A DNA stretch of 64,000 nucleotides from Naganishia liquefaciens (taxonomy: Eukaryota; Basidiomycota; Tremellomycetes; Filobasidiales; Filobasidiaceae), in NCBI GenBank assembly GCA_013423385.1, contig BLZA01000016.1, positions 62,001-126,000 on the forward strand, given 5' to 3'. The notes beneath the pieces are model-generated. The model saw nothing but the letters and a program-made list of their open reading frames with translations. It was not told the origin of the DNA and did no database searches. Below are positions 42,800 to 54,301 of this stretch, one piece after another (position 1 is the first letter of the stretch; each line of letters opens with the position of its first letter). A program made the position numbers and the translations under genes.

Positions 42800-45700
42800 C
42801 TAATTGATCTCGCCTAGCGAGCCGGGGTCACGTGACCGCAGGAAGCTCGCGAGAATACGCTGGTGAAGCTGCTGGTGTTGTGGACAGAGCGAGCTCTGCC
42901 GTAAGCCAACGTTGGTCGGCTGTGGACGGCTCGGCGAAAGTTTGCTGCGAGAAGCTTGACGAGCAGAGGGGGACGCAGATGGGCGTCTCCGTGATTCCGT
43001 GTCGAGTAGGGTCGACACCTGTTGATCTCTCGACAATTGTGCGCGTCGGACGCTAGACTTCCGAAAGCTCTGTCGGGTCAAATGGCAAATGGGACGAGTC
43101 TGCGAATGGTCTCCCGCTTCCTTTTGAGCCGACTTAGACGATTGTGACTGTCTTGTGAGTGGACTTTCCGAGACTTGCGCTTGTGATTGAAATAGGGTCA
43201 GGCTGTCTCGCAGGCTTTCGGAACCCTTCCGTTGGATGATCTGGCTTGTGCAGAGGGTACTGAGGGAAAAGTCGGACACCCTTGCCACCGCCTTTAGACG
43301 TCGCCATGGATCCTATTCAAGATGTCGCAGGTCAGTGGCGAATCAAGTCGCCGGACACAGAGCGTACCTTCAGGAATGGACAGATTTTGGCATGGAGCCA
43401 CCACTTGTCCGGTTCATAGCGAGTGTAAATGGTCGCACCTTTCCTCTTCCTTGACCGTGAATGTGTGTAGGGCCACGCAGAATCACCCATTCGGCACCAG
43501 CACTTGTAGTGAGTTGCGTCGTAGTCGGCAATGATCTTCTTGCTTAGTAGATCCTCGTAGAACGCCTGTTGGCTCAGTGTTCGGTCTGGGGACGGCAGGA
43601 AAGGCGAGTAATCAGGAGATGGCGTGCCGAAGACCCGAGCAAGTCGTCCGTCGCCTGATGACCTCGCCGCCACTTGTTCTTCGAGGGGAACTCCTTCGCT
43701 CGTGGCTACAGTGTTTTCCCCTTGGCCGGAAGTCTTGGGCTTTTCAAGCGGAAATTGCGGAAAGCGACGCATGGCCACACCGTCCTGACTGTACTCGGCC
43801 CATGGATCCTGCAGACGATGTGATTACTACGCTGTTTTACAGGTCGACACACCCGATGCTCACCAGGAGGAATTGACAGGTCTTGGCATGGGTCCACCAC
43901 TTGTGTGCTCTATACGTAAAGTCCTGCGTTCCGCTTCTTCTAGCCCGATCGACGTGCGTAATACTTTTGGGCAGATGACTTCCCTTTGGCGTTGTAGGCG
44001 ACATGGCACCAGCAGGAGAAGCGTTCTTCATCGAATCCGGCGATGATCTTCTTGGCTGCGAGGTCCTGGTAGAACTCTAGTCCTCTGAAAGTCCCGTCGA
44101 CGGGCGGCACCCAAAGCGAAGCTCGAGAGACCTCGTTTGTCGACACTTGGCCGCAATCGGCGGAAGATGACGACACGCGGGTCTCACCACCCGCCACTGG
44201 GAGCGCTGGCTTGATCAGCGGGAACCGGGGGTACTTCCTCGAATCTCCTGCTGTTGCTCCAGGGATCCGAGCCCACGGATCCTATAGGCGTAGCGATCAG
44301 GGACATTTTGAAAGAAGGAAACGAGGACGCGCACCTTGAGGAATTCACAGACCTGGGCATGAGTGTACCAATGCTGTATCGTGAAGGGCGTCCTTGTCCG
44401 CACCCCTCGGACGCTTCTTGAGCCAAGGTGTAAGATACTCAGCCTTACACAACCCCGGTCCGCCTTGGCAGCATGACGCCAGCACGAGAAACGCTGCTCA
44501 TCGTATCCGGCGATGATCTGTTTCTTTCGCAAGTCTTCATAGAACGCCTGGCCTTGCGAGGAGCGATCGATAATGGGCAGAAACGGCGAGTACTCGGGAA
44601 GGTCTACACCAAAATGTCTAGTTTTCGTGGAAAATTCCGCCGTCTGTTGTCCTGCGGCGCAAGAATTTTCTGGGATGGGGTCGACATCTTCACTTTGACG
44701 CGGTATGCTTGACTTTTTCAGTGGAAACTGAGGAAATTGTCGTGAAGGTACACCGTGCGAGGTTTGGATCGCCCAGGGATCCTGCAATGCTCAAGGTCAG
44801 CAGTGATCAGACGGGAAAGCAGAATGCATACCGTGAAGAACTTGCAAAACTTGGCGTGGCTGTACCACTTGTGCACTCTTTACAAATACTTTCCGCGAAT
44901 CTTCCCGTTGTTGTCCATTGGATCTGTATGCGAGAAACCGAGGCTGACCTCCTGACTACCGTTCGACTTTGCTACCTTGCACCAACACAGGAACCGGGTC
45001 TCATCATATCCGGGTATGATCCGTTTAGCTCGCAAGTCCTCAAAAAAGTCCTGTCCGCGAAGAGTTCGGTCGATGGGTGGCAGAAAAGGGGAATAAAGAG
45101 GGAGTTTAATCCTATAAGGCTCACTTCTGCCTTTGGTGGGTTCTCGATTGGAGCCGGAAGACTCCACCGGCTGACGTCGGAAAGGCTCGGCGGTAACGAT
45201 CAGTGACGCTTGGTCACAGAGATTGTGAACTTCTGGCGAGTATTCGGATTCGGAGTCGAAGGCAATTGAGGATTTCACCAACTGGCCTCGGGAACGAGTG
45301 GTAATAACGCTTCCTAACGCTCGGTAACAGGGTTCGCGAACGTCTGGCGTAGATTCAAATTCAGAGTCGGAGAGGCCGTCCGGCAAGTATGCTGATTCGC
45401 CGCCTGTACTGTGATCGTCGCCCGGCGAGTACTCGGATTCACGGTCGGAACAGTTGTCGGCATCAGAACCCGATCCATAGGCGCCGTTATCAGATTGCGT
45501 TTTCCTGCTCAGATTTCGACGCTGTACGAGAGAAATGCTCAGCCAATGTCTCCTTTCAACGTCACCATCAGGGTCAGCTGGTACTAACGCGTTCAATCTC
45601 TTTTCCCAGTCGCACCTCACTGCCCGCCGGCAAGGGATGTCGCCCTCCCCTCCTCTCGCTCATGCTGCCCGGTTTCTTGTTTGGATGTTCTATAGGCGCT

Positions 45701-46020
45701 CAATTTCGGGAGCCAAGTTCGGATGTAGCTTTCTCCACTGATTCAGCTTAGAGATATCAACATAAAGAATCAAGACTACTGCTTCTCGGGTCACTTACCT
45801 GGTCCGGATATCAAAGGTAAAATCGTGCGGCGTAGGTGCAGAGCTGTCGTGGGGATTGCGATGTTGACTAATTCGGTGGCAATAAGGCAGATACTGCCGG
45901 AAACTTCGACTCTTGCCCGCAGCGAGAATGCGCTCTACTTGCACGGCTGTTTTGATCTGACGTGTAAGATTGCTGGGAAATCGACAGTGATTGATCGGGT
46001 CCGCACAGCTGTCTGTCCGT
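42800..46020 (-). CDS. Multi-module protein with repeated CxC...HxxxC modules, possibly decaying
   Basis: No recognised family. Four full modules and the start of a fifth run 5' to 3' from about 45160 to 43280. Each linker exon opens with GATCC-TGG coding DPWA (44784, 44281, 43810 and a variant near 43312), then R-x-FPQFPL-x-K. After a variable stretch come YSPFLPxxDRT-x-GQxFYEDL and K(K/R)IIxGYDExRFxCWC. About 30 residues on is (K)WWxHAKxCxFL. Introns before and after the modules are phase 0. Module 2 has Arg for the second Cys. Module 1 has one in-frame stop before its HxxxC end, module 3 one change of frame there, and module 5 departs from the pattern after DPW. Upstream is a Ser/Glu-rich region with SESEYSP repeats (45200-45500) and weaker exons to about 46020. 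No start ATG could be fixed. The C-terminal 160 codons are Ser/Arg/Gln-rich. The CxC/HxxxC set could bind zinc. Confidence 0.5.
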
Positions 46021-46873
46021 TACACAATGGCAGGAAAGGGAGAGGCAGGTCCGACAACGTCACAACGCGTCAATTCTACCGAAAACGGCAAACAAACTTG
46101 AACAAGACAAAACAACAAGTGTACTGGAACACTACCTTCCATCAAAGCGCAAACCGAAGCAACTCAACCGTTCTCAACCGCGATGACCCCGTTTTGTGTT
46201 TCACGGACTGCATCCGCGTTCGGCATCATGAAACGGATGACCTTCGTGTTCGATTTGCTCCTTTCTCCGCGACATTAGCTGGTTTACACGAACTTGACAT
46301 CTTCTAGCCAGTTCTGGCCTGGGAAAAGCCAAGCTTTCCTGATCATCATTTTCATATTGATTTGATGACTTTTGAAATGCATGTACTAGCTAAATCTTTT
46401 CTGGATTTCTGAATTTCATCAGCCAACCTTAGAAACAGATCTTCTGTATCACAACGTCCGATATGCGGTCCTATCCGTTGATCCTGCCAATTAGACTTCG
46501 TTCGGCCACAGGCAGTCATCTAGAGTTCTCAGGGAACTGGTCAATCTGTTGATGGCAGACCCGCACAAGGGAAGGAAGGACACAATCGTCGTGCTTTGCG
46601 CCAAGCGACTGGAAAGTGCTGCATGCGGTTTGATGGAAAACGTTGGCGATTGGGGTCGACCAGCCAGCCGATATCTTCGGGAGGTTATCGAAATTCTCGA
46701 ATGTCCAGTCCGAATCCCCCCGCCGTGGGAATGACGAGGACACTCGAAATTTTTTATCATTATAACGTAGTTGCATGGCAGAAAAGTTGTCCAATATATA
46801 TACAAAGTGGTCGGCCTCGATAACGCCAAGTACGGTTGTCCCTCGCAATTCGAGCCGGCCACACCAAAATATC
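46021..46873. other. Intergenic or unresolved 5' region
   Basis: About 850 bases. It may contain first exons of the minus-strand modular gene and the promoter of the next plus-strand gene. A 160-codon plus-strand frame ends here at 46307 but is antisense to the modular gene's probable 5' exons and has no family match. Confidence 0.4.
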
Positions 46874-47746
46874 ATGCCGACCTGCCCAGCTAAAGGATCA
46901 GCGGCATCCGCCGAATGCGATAAGACCTTGAGAACGTGAGTCCTTCCGCAAAACTTTTCGCCTTGACACAACACTAAAGTGTATCATCGACCAATGCTCG
47001 GGCTCATAACACCAGGAACACTGATGTCGAAGAGCTTGTATCGATCCAGACGGCAGACGAAGGCCGAACATCTATGATGTCACCAAGCGAAGTGGTGAAA
47101 TTATACTGGAGGAATGGATCGTTCAAGAATGAGCTTCGGCTTCAGTCGCGAGGATGGCAAGCTATGGGTCAGCCCGGAAACTGAATTCGAGAGGGAATGC
47201 TGAACGAAGTATCTATCTTTGTAGTCCTCTACGGAATCAGGAACCAATTGAAAGACATGGCCAACACTGCCTTTTCGGCACTCAACGAACAAGAGGAGGA
47301 AGTCCCAACACTCGCTTGGAATCAATGGAGGATTCTGATGGATGAACTCCGCGCCGCTCGGCTTTATCTTCAGGTGGGCCCGCTTTCCCACTGCCTGATC
47401 AGGTTTCAGACCGATTGATACGTCATGGCATGGCGGCAGAGCAATGTCTGCATTTCCAATATGCACGCCATCAATGTGCGTTCGATGGACGAGGACGAGG
47501 CAAATTGTACGCCCGGGCCGAACTCGCCGCCCATGGACCGGATACAGGTCGAAGAGGCGGACGAGCTCATGTCCGATGACGAAGAACTGTCGCAGCAAAC
47601 TGCAGATATCCAGATGGGTGAAAGCGCCATTGAGCAGCTTCGGAAGTTTAACTACGTGCAAATGTAAGTCTAGGCTCGAAGTTGTGGTTGGGCGAAACTG
47701 ATGATGTATTAGGTTCAAAGAGCGGGACGCCTGGAAACGTATCTAG
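46874..47746 (+). CDS. Hypothetical helical protein with acidic C-terminal part
   Basis: Five exons, 636 nt, 211 residues; all phases agree. It starts MPTCPAKGSAASAECDKTLR. A helical core follows (VVKLYWRNGSFKNELRLQSR; IFVVLYGIRNQLKDMANTAF; WNQWRILMDELRAARLYLQ), then an acidic linker (EEADELMSDDEELSQQTADI) and a helical end (SAIEQLRKFNYVQMFKERDA). Introns: 46936-47015, 47168-47209, 47374-47439 and 47664-47712. The second is only 42 nt. No homolog recognised. Its architecture recalls the gene at 53.3-54.3 kb. The 3' exon may overlap an antisense gene. Confidence 0.6.
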
Positions 47747-47899
47747 CCGTGTAAAGGTTGTACTTGGGGTCTTCGCAAGATCCATAAAAGGCAAATGGCG
47801 GGAAACGTACCTTATCAATGGGGCTGGCAGCGGCGCTATCATCGGATATGCAGAGGAAATAGATAGATTCGGTGACCGACTGCGAAGTAGCGGAACATG

Positions 47900-48430
47900 C
47901 AAGTATCAGAAAGAGCCTATCTGGAGAGACAAGATTGAGCAGAGACTTACATCACAATCGTTTCATTGTTCTTGAAGTCTCCCGACCGCTTCCACGCGTT
48001 GCATGTACATCGTTGCCATTTGCGAACTCTAAGGATAGAACAAATGAGCCATGCCTCTATGGTTGCTAGTTCGACTCACAAATACTTCGTAAGCAAACGT
48101 ATCCGACGAATATGTTCCTGGGACCGCTCTTTCTTGAGACTCTTGGCTGATTGAACCCTGTGATTCCGGTTGAGGGTGACACGATTGGTCGAGAATTTCA
48201 GTATCGCTTTCAAGATGGGCTCGTATCGCTGAAGCAAGAAGGCCAGAAGATCTGTGGGACATCACTTGAGTGGTGATCCCTTGACGCAGTGGAGAAAAGC
48301 TGGAAACTTGGAAGCGGCCGAAGTCCACGATTCCGTGGGCCAGACTGTTTATGCAGTGATTGACTGTAGGCGCGGGTGGCAAGTCTGAGGGGCGATCGTC
48401 TTCAGTAGTTGTATGACGAAAGCTGTCCAT
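47900..48430 (-). CDS. Possible hypothetical gene, 3' end unresolved
   Basis: The ATG at 48430 opens 120 codons with protein-like composition (MSHRSSGLLASAIRAHLESD; SISQESQERAVPGTYSSDTF) up to a likely GTGAGT donor near 48080. Downstream, several exon choices are possible, one with a WQRCTCNAW segment near 48000. They would run into the antisense 3' end of the gene at 46.9-47.7 kb. No family recognised. Confidence 0.35.
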
Positions 48431-49509
48431 CTCTACAAGCGATATGGTTGAAACGTGGGCTCTGTACTTGTTGATTTGGAGAACTATAATAATGCTTTAA
48501 ACTCCTTGAAGCAGAGCAGATACCGTCAGTAGCAAATTGTCGCACGGGCAGTCTCGCCGTTTTCGATTTAAAAGTCTCGCCCTAGATGTATGTTCATTGC
48601 GCATTCCTGCACGGCCTTAATACTGGCGGAAGCCAAGTTGGGAATGCCGGATGAGCGAAGGCTTTTCGCGGTGGCACGTCGACAAGCATCGTGGGTAGGC
48701 CGGGTAGAACTAAGCGCGCATCGTTAGTGAAACGTATCCGAGGTCGCCTGGACACGCACATTGCCTGTCAAAGCCCGCAAATTACCCGACAATCAAACAC
48801 CTCCATATCGCGCCGAAGCGCCCCCGACTCAGGCGAGTCTGGCGTGACGCTCGGTCTGCTGACTGTGCGACGTCATCTTCAGCGTGTAACCCCTCGAGAG
48901 CTTGTTCCGACTCACCCGGACGCCGTTGGCAAACCCTTGAGCATTGCCTCAGATCCGGCACCTTGCCCCTACTTCTGCTCGAAGTACCCCCTTCACACCT
49001 TATAGGCTTTGCACAGCAAGACATGACTCCCACCGGGGCACTCTCCCAAATTCGTTCTCGAAAATGATACTGATTGGCCTTCTCGACTCGGCGCCGGGAG
49101 CTTTAAGGCAGCGGTACGGCGAATGTCGTAGAGCACGATGAGGTGCGCCGTATTGCGTACAGGACAGGCGTTTTGCTCTGCCGGGATGAGAGAGAGAGGG
49201 CCTTTTGAAGTCTGACGTTGTCGAGGCTAGGGCAGAGAGAGGGCAAGCAGCAGAATGGGTCTTCAACATGACGGGCGGACAGACTCCAAAGCGACAAGAT
49301 GTTCGGATCGAGGAATGTGTTGAGAGGTACCTTCGAATCACTCTGGGCTTGAGACTCAAGCTGACAGGCAAATCCTGGCCATGCGTCTGTGTTCTGAGAG
49401 TTCCTGTGCTTTGCATCGCAGCGCTGGCTAGCTGTGTGGCCTCGCTTTTTCTTGACCATTGCATCGGGGTTCGCTAATGGCACCTCCTAGATGATGTAGT
49501 TCAGGGGCT
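48431..49509. other. Intergenic, nothing convincing
   Basis: About 1.1 kb. Overlapping open frames at 49000-49483 (minus) lack splice context and family resemblance. Confidence 0.45.
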
Positions 49510-50600
49510 GCTTTCGCTCGACCTGCGTGAACCGGTACGCCGACCGGATCCAAGTCGGAGGTGGGAACACAGGCGCAAATTAGTCGTGGGCCTGATCCAA
49601 CTCGAAGTTGGGATCAACCTTAATGACCGTGCGCGCCAAGAGATCGATACGCTTGACCATCAGTCTGCGACGTACACAGCCTTCCTTTCCCTGGAGACGC
49701 GCTGCGATGGCCTTGATCGGCTGACCCTCCTTTGGCTTGGCGGTAGGGGCGTCGACACAGTCAGTGTTCTTCTAGCTGACGACGTGATATTGTACGGGCT
49801 GGCGTTCAGCTATATACCACCTGTTCGGACGTGGAATCTCCACTCACCTGAAGCGATTCGATAAACTGACGGATTATGAACGCCCCAGCCGGACTAGCCT
49901 CTTGCGCGGCCTTTTGTAAAATCGCGTTCACCGTCATGATTTGAGTCAACTCGTGCGTCAAGTCATCCTGAGCCCTCGCTTCACCCGGAAACAATGGGAT
50001 AGGCAACACGGTGAGCACCATTCAATCCAGTCTCGAGTTCCTCCAAGAAATCGAGCACCTCCGTGATGCTCGCCGACATCTTCTTGAGAATATTGTGGCA
50101 TCCCGTGGGCTCAGAGGTTGCGCTTATCGGCAACGCTCTGGGCGTTGTTTTTTCGGCTGTTGTCGGCGGCGTCCTCTTTCTGCTTGTTGTACACAGCGAA
50201 CATCTCAGTACCGTCCCTTCGGATGAGCGGCTGACGATGGCCACAACCTCAATGAACCGACGGCGGTAACTTTCTCCGCTCGTTTGCTCTTCATCATCTG
50301 CACGGATCATGACTCCTTTGGCAGCCTCGTGCAAGTATTTGAGCCGGTACTTTGGCTGCAGCCGGTTCAGCGTCAAGAACAAGTGCCTGTTGCGATTGTC
50401 GACTTTGAGCTTGTCGCAGCTTGTGCACCCGGTCTTGCGGATTTTCTTGACTGTCTTTTCAAGATGGGCTGCGCGAGTCGTCGTTGGCGGAAAGTAGCGG
50501 CTGCGCGAAAATGTATTTCTCGGAACAGTCTTCGCGTATGATATAGATGCTCCGTCCGCGTGGTGGCGTGTTCGTGAGCAAGGCGTGATGATGGTTGGCC
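49510..50600 (-). pseudogene. RPB1: Degenerate partial copy of RNA polymerase II largest subunit
   Basis: Colinear blocks of the RPB1 clamp and clamp-core region occur in order on the minus strand but in changing frames. They are VKKIRKTGCTSCDKLKVDN near 50420, GCGHRQPLIRRDGTEMFAVY near 50225, MVLTVLPIP and DDLTHELTQIMTVNAILQK near 49950, PKEGQPIKAIAARLQGKEG near 49710 and ARTVIKVDPNFELDQ near 49610. Genuine RPB1 has NCGKL, [36 protein letters not shown] and PNLELDQVGVP. Here [15 protein letters not shown] has drifted to GCVRRRLMVKRIDLL, a stretch normally almost invariant. Stops and frame changes confirm a pseudogene. The N-terminal 50 residues and everything after the DPN block are missing or unrecognisable. 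Confidence 0.85.
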
Positions 50601-52091
50601 GGTGTGTTCGGCCTCCATAGACGACTATTCATGATAATAGCAATGATCGAATTCGCTACTCAAAATCTATCTCGAATTTCGCCTCAATTTGGTACGTACC
50701 GTATTCCCGGTTGTCTTTCTGCCATTTTTAAACCTTGCCGAAGAGACTAGGTGTGTCGCTGTCCGCATCAACATCGGCGGGAACGAGCCGGATATCGCGT
50801 GGCCAGAGGCCGTTGACTGTAAGAGTCATAACTCGGTCTGGCACAAAAACACGAGATGGAGTCGTGCCGGAGATTCTCTGAATTTCAATTCAGTTGGACG
50901 GAAGTCTTTCAGAGCATTAGCAAGCAGGACACATCGTCAGTGAAGGCAACATGCAGCTTGGCATTTCATGAAGTATAGTAGTCACTGAATCATGTTGGGG
51001 CTGTGACGGGGAGGAGCGGTGCTAATGGCGAATAAGGCGGATTTGCAGACCGTCAGGACGGTTAGCCTATAGGTAGGGATGAGTGTCCATAGTATACGCT
51101 CTGTATCTTCACCGTCAACAAGCGAGAACGAAGGCTTGCGACTGAGTTCCACTCTCTGACTGAACGGCCTTGGTGTGATTAAGCTTTAGAAGCGGGGTTT
51201 ACATGGGGACCGGACCGGTGTGGGAGATGGGCTGGTTGTCGTTATGACACTGGGTAGTTGAAACCTTCCGAATATCAGCAATTAACGTCAATCCAGACTT
51301 GAAGAACCAGTTACGACCAATCGGAATCCTATTCCCCTTGTTTTGCTTATCTTTGTGTCGAAGACCCAGCGGCAACCTTTGTTGGAACGTATGAGACATG
51401 CACCTGCCCGGCGCGGCTTTGGTTAAAGCGCGAGCGCGACTTTTCGCCTGAAGCTATATAGTGAGCTCATCAGATGCTCTTCACCCTGTACACCTGTTAC
51501 TCTAAGGCTTTCAGGGTATTGACCTTAGCGTAACAGATAAGGAGTGCTCTCCGTGACTATGTGTGAGGGTTTTCAGTGTATTGACCTTAGCGTAAGAACC
51601 TTGTGTTGCGCTGAAGATCTTCACTGTTCACTTGGCCAACACCTTCATCCGGACGTATCGCATATTGAGTCGCTCCTTGATGTGTCGCGTGTCGTGGTCA
51701 GATGATAATAATTCATGTAATTGAAGAGTGACATGGAGAGATACTATCAGTACATGATACTCTGAATGACACAATGAAAGAAGTATGTCTTAATGGAATG
51801 TTACAGGAGACGCACGGACCTCTACTTCACGGTGCAAAATGTCAGCCATCTAGATGTTTTCCGGTGTACTCAAGCCATCAATTCTAACATTTATTTTCAT
51901 GCGTAAGAAGGAACGCTTTTTGGGCGTAACTCGAGCGCGTAGCGTGTTGCCAATGCTCACAATGAGAGTGACGTTCGGTAATCATCAATCACAGCCGCAA
52001 TTAAGAATTAAGATGGCAAAAAGAAGCTTGAACGGATACCAGGCGGTTACACCTGTTGAACCTTGAGGGGACTCGCTAATTGGTGAAACAA
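50601..52091. other. Intergenic, AT-richer, with short direct repeats
   Basis: About 1.5 kb. A 26-base direct repeat is listed separately. Short open frames (for example 51854-52066 plus) have no support. Confidence 0.45.
51508..51595. repeat. 26-base direct repeat, two copies 62 bases apart
   Basis: 51508-51533 and 51570-51595 share TTTCAG(G/T)GTATTGACCTTAGCGTAA with one or two differences. It could be a duplicated regulatory site or a decayed element end. Nothing else nearby explains it. Confidence 0.75.
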
Positions 52092-52976
52092 GATGGCATT
52101 TCCCACGCGCAACAAGACGGGGAGATTCTTCAAGTCGCCATACTTGCTTCAGCGCGAGGACGGTATTCCCGCACCATGGTAGGCTTCTGCACGTAACAAA
52201 TTGGCCTCCTGAATATTGGCGCGTCGAGGATGAAAGCTGAGATATCTCTGTAGGAAAGTTCACGTTGATGATGGTGTATACACATCTCTAGCCCATTTTT
52301 GATTAATGAACATTCTCGTTCGCAACTTGTTCGTTGGAGAGATGTCCTCGACCTGACAGTGGAATCGATTGTAACGTGAAACGCGACTTGAAATTGCCCA
52401 AGATCCGTGATGGAAGAGCTGATAGAAAATTGTATTGTTCCATGTGACCGCCATGGAATTGCAATCAGGATGCCATGTGTCAAAACAGAGAATATGAAGG
52501 CTGTGTTGTTGCTGATCTTGCTCTCAGGTATCAAGCAATTGCGTTTGCAAAGAATCCTGGTCATCCCTTTCGAATTTGCCAAGTCTCAACCCGACAGGGA
52601 TCATCTCGAGATGTCGACTCCCTCATCTCAACTTGGCAAGCTGCCCAAAGGAATATTCGACAACGACCCAAAGAAATCGACTGCCAGGCTAACAAAGGCA
52701 GAGAAGCTCCGGCTATTGTTCGCCTAGCAAAATGACCAGTACGCTGAATCGGAAGAGTGTTCTGAGCGTCTCGAGTATGATCCCAACAGAATGCACGAAT
52801 CTGATGGTCGAAGATTGGTCGCAGAGCGGCATCGGTTGGAAATAGGATGGAAACGACTAACTACAGCTGAAGCCGTTTTTTGGTCCAGCATACTCCGGGA
52901 CAACGCAAATGCAAGTCGCGTTGTCGAGGTCCTATCACCATTATTGCCACATGTCGCCGTGCAATATATTGCGTAA
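52092..52976 (+). CDS. Possible hypothetical gene, partly open frames
   Basis: Protein-like stretches in order: MAFPTRNKTGRFFKSPYLLQ from 52092, SQLVRWRDVLDLTVESIV near 52350, then a long stretch with LALRYQAIAFAKNPGHPFRI near 52530. The last, RRLVAERHRLEIGWKRLTTA followed by AVFWSSILRDNANASRVVEV, ends at TAA 52976. The last two abut at about 52730 with a frame change and no room for a normal intron. It may be an unrecognised gene or a decaying one. The product is unknown. Confidence 0.35.
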
Positions 52977-53281
52977 AAGGAGAAAGCCACCAGACAAGGA
53001 AATGGAGAATCCTCGACGCCGACGTTCTGACGTCGTTGATGCCACGATATTTCTACAATTTTGTAGGCAAAACCTGGCATGCACGCTAACACGTCATTCC
53101 TAACTCTTTTGTGTATCGGTATTCGGTAATGGGTGTAGACGGTAGATTTCTCCTATAAGAGGACGACAGCAGACTCGGGATTCCGCACCATCAGAGTGAA
53201 TGACTGTATTGATCGGCCTCGTGGTCTTCGCGTGGTAGCATTCCTGCTCGCAATCCTTGTCTCATTCAAGAATCCACGAGG

Positions 53282-54301
53282 ATGAAGAACGATGCGACCG
53301 CGGTGCTTCGTATCGAGCTAGTTTGCGGCACGACTCATCTCCTACTCCACAATGATCCGCTACCCGCTGCTTAACCTCAAGACGACCCATGTCACGCCGC
53401 CACCGATGAGGATGCAGAGTCGGATACAGGATCAGAGAGCTCCAATTCGGATTCGGACTTCCTAGGCAGCAAATCTGATTCTGGTGCATCGAACGACAAA
53501 GGAACTCAAACAAGCGCGAAGGATTTGGACGCGGATGCTATGCGTCAGAGTCATGCACGGAGACTGGCGAAGGCGGTGCAGGAAGAAGCGATGGAGTCGG
53601 ATGCGGTGGCCGGTCAAGAAAGCTCACAGGAACTGAATTGTAAGGTTAAGTTAATCGTGAGTATCTGTCAGCGTACCTGGAATTTCCAGGCTGCCTCCTT
53701 GGTCGTAGATCGAGATGACGGTCGCACAAAGCAGGACACCCACATACCCGATATGGCAACGCGGGGAACATGATCTCGTCCCTGAGCCCCTTTGAAAGAT
53801 GTCCCTTCACACATGTCCTTCGTCCGCAACTACATCCGTAGTCTCGCCGCTCATTTGGAAACGTTCCTGTCGACGATCAACAGGGGTGAGCGTCATTGGC
53901 TATGCTTTCGAAAACCTGTCTGATCCTCTTCGATTGTAGCTTTGGTTGACCTTCGTCAACGTCACCTCGATATCCCCGACTTTAGATGGCCCGTTCAAAG
54001 CCAGGTGCAGAACGTTGTCGACGGGTTCCGGAGCACAGCAAGATTGCATATGGATCAGCTGGTCGCCGTTGAGATGCTGAAAGACCGGAATCCCGATGAA
54101 TTATGCTTGTGAGTGTGAGGGCAAATCCAAGAACAAAAGATCTGATTCACGGTTCAATATTGTTTCCGCCCCAGGTATACACTCCCGTCAAACACGCAAA
54201 TGCTCTTGGCGGGTATAAGTAGCGAAAACGCCAATAATTCAGCCATCGGCTTCATGAATCATGGGATAGCACTAGAAAGCTCATGGCGTACAGTATACTG
54301 A
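53282..54301 (+). CDS. Hypothetical protein with Ser/Asp-rich N-terminus and helical C-terminal domain
   Basis: Five exons, 669 nt, 222 residues; phases agree throughout. The N-terminal part after a 28-nt first exon is acidic and Ser-rich (DEDAESDTGSESSNSDSDFL), like the linker of the modular gene at 45 kb. Then come charged helices (MRQSHARRLAKAVQEEAME) and a C-terminal helical domain (VRNYIRSLAAHLETFLSTIN; VDLRQRHLDIPDFRWPVQSQ; VVDGFRSTARLHMDQLVAVE). The end is GIALESSWRTVY then TGA. Introns: 53310-53381, 53640-53798, 53886-53939 and 54109-54174. The start and the acceptor at 53798 are the least certain points. No family recognised. Confidence 0.5.

Noticed and set aside
42800-46020. Assignment of the CxC...HxxxC modules to BIR (IAP) domains
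   Set aside because: The order of Trp, His and Cys is suggestive, but BIR needs C-x2-C-x16-H-x6-C. Here it is CxC, about 30 residues, then H-x3-C, and one module lacks the second Cys.
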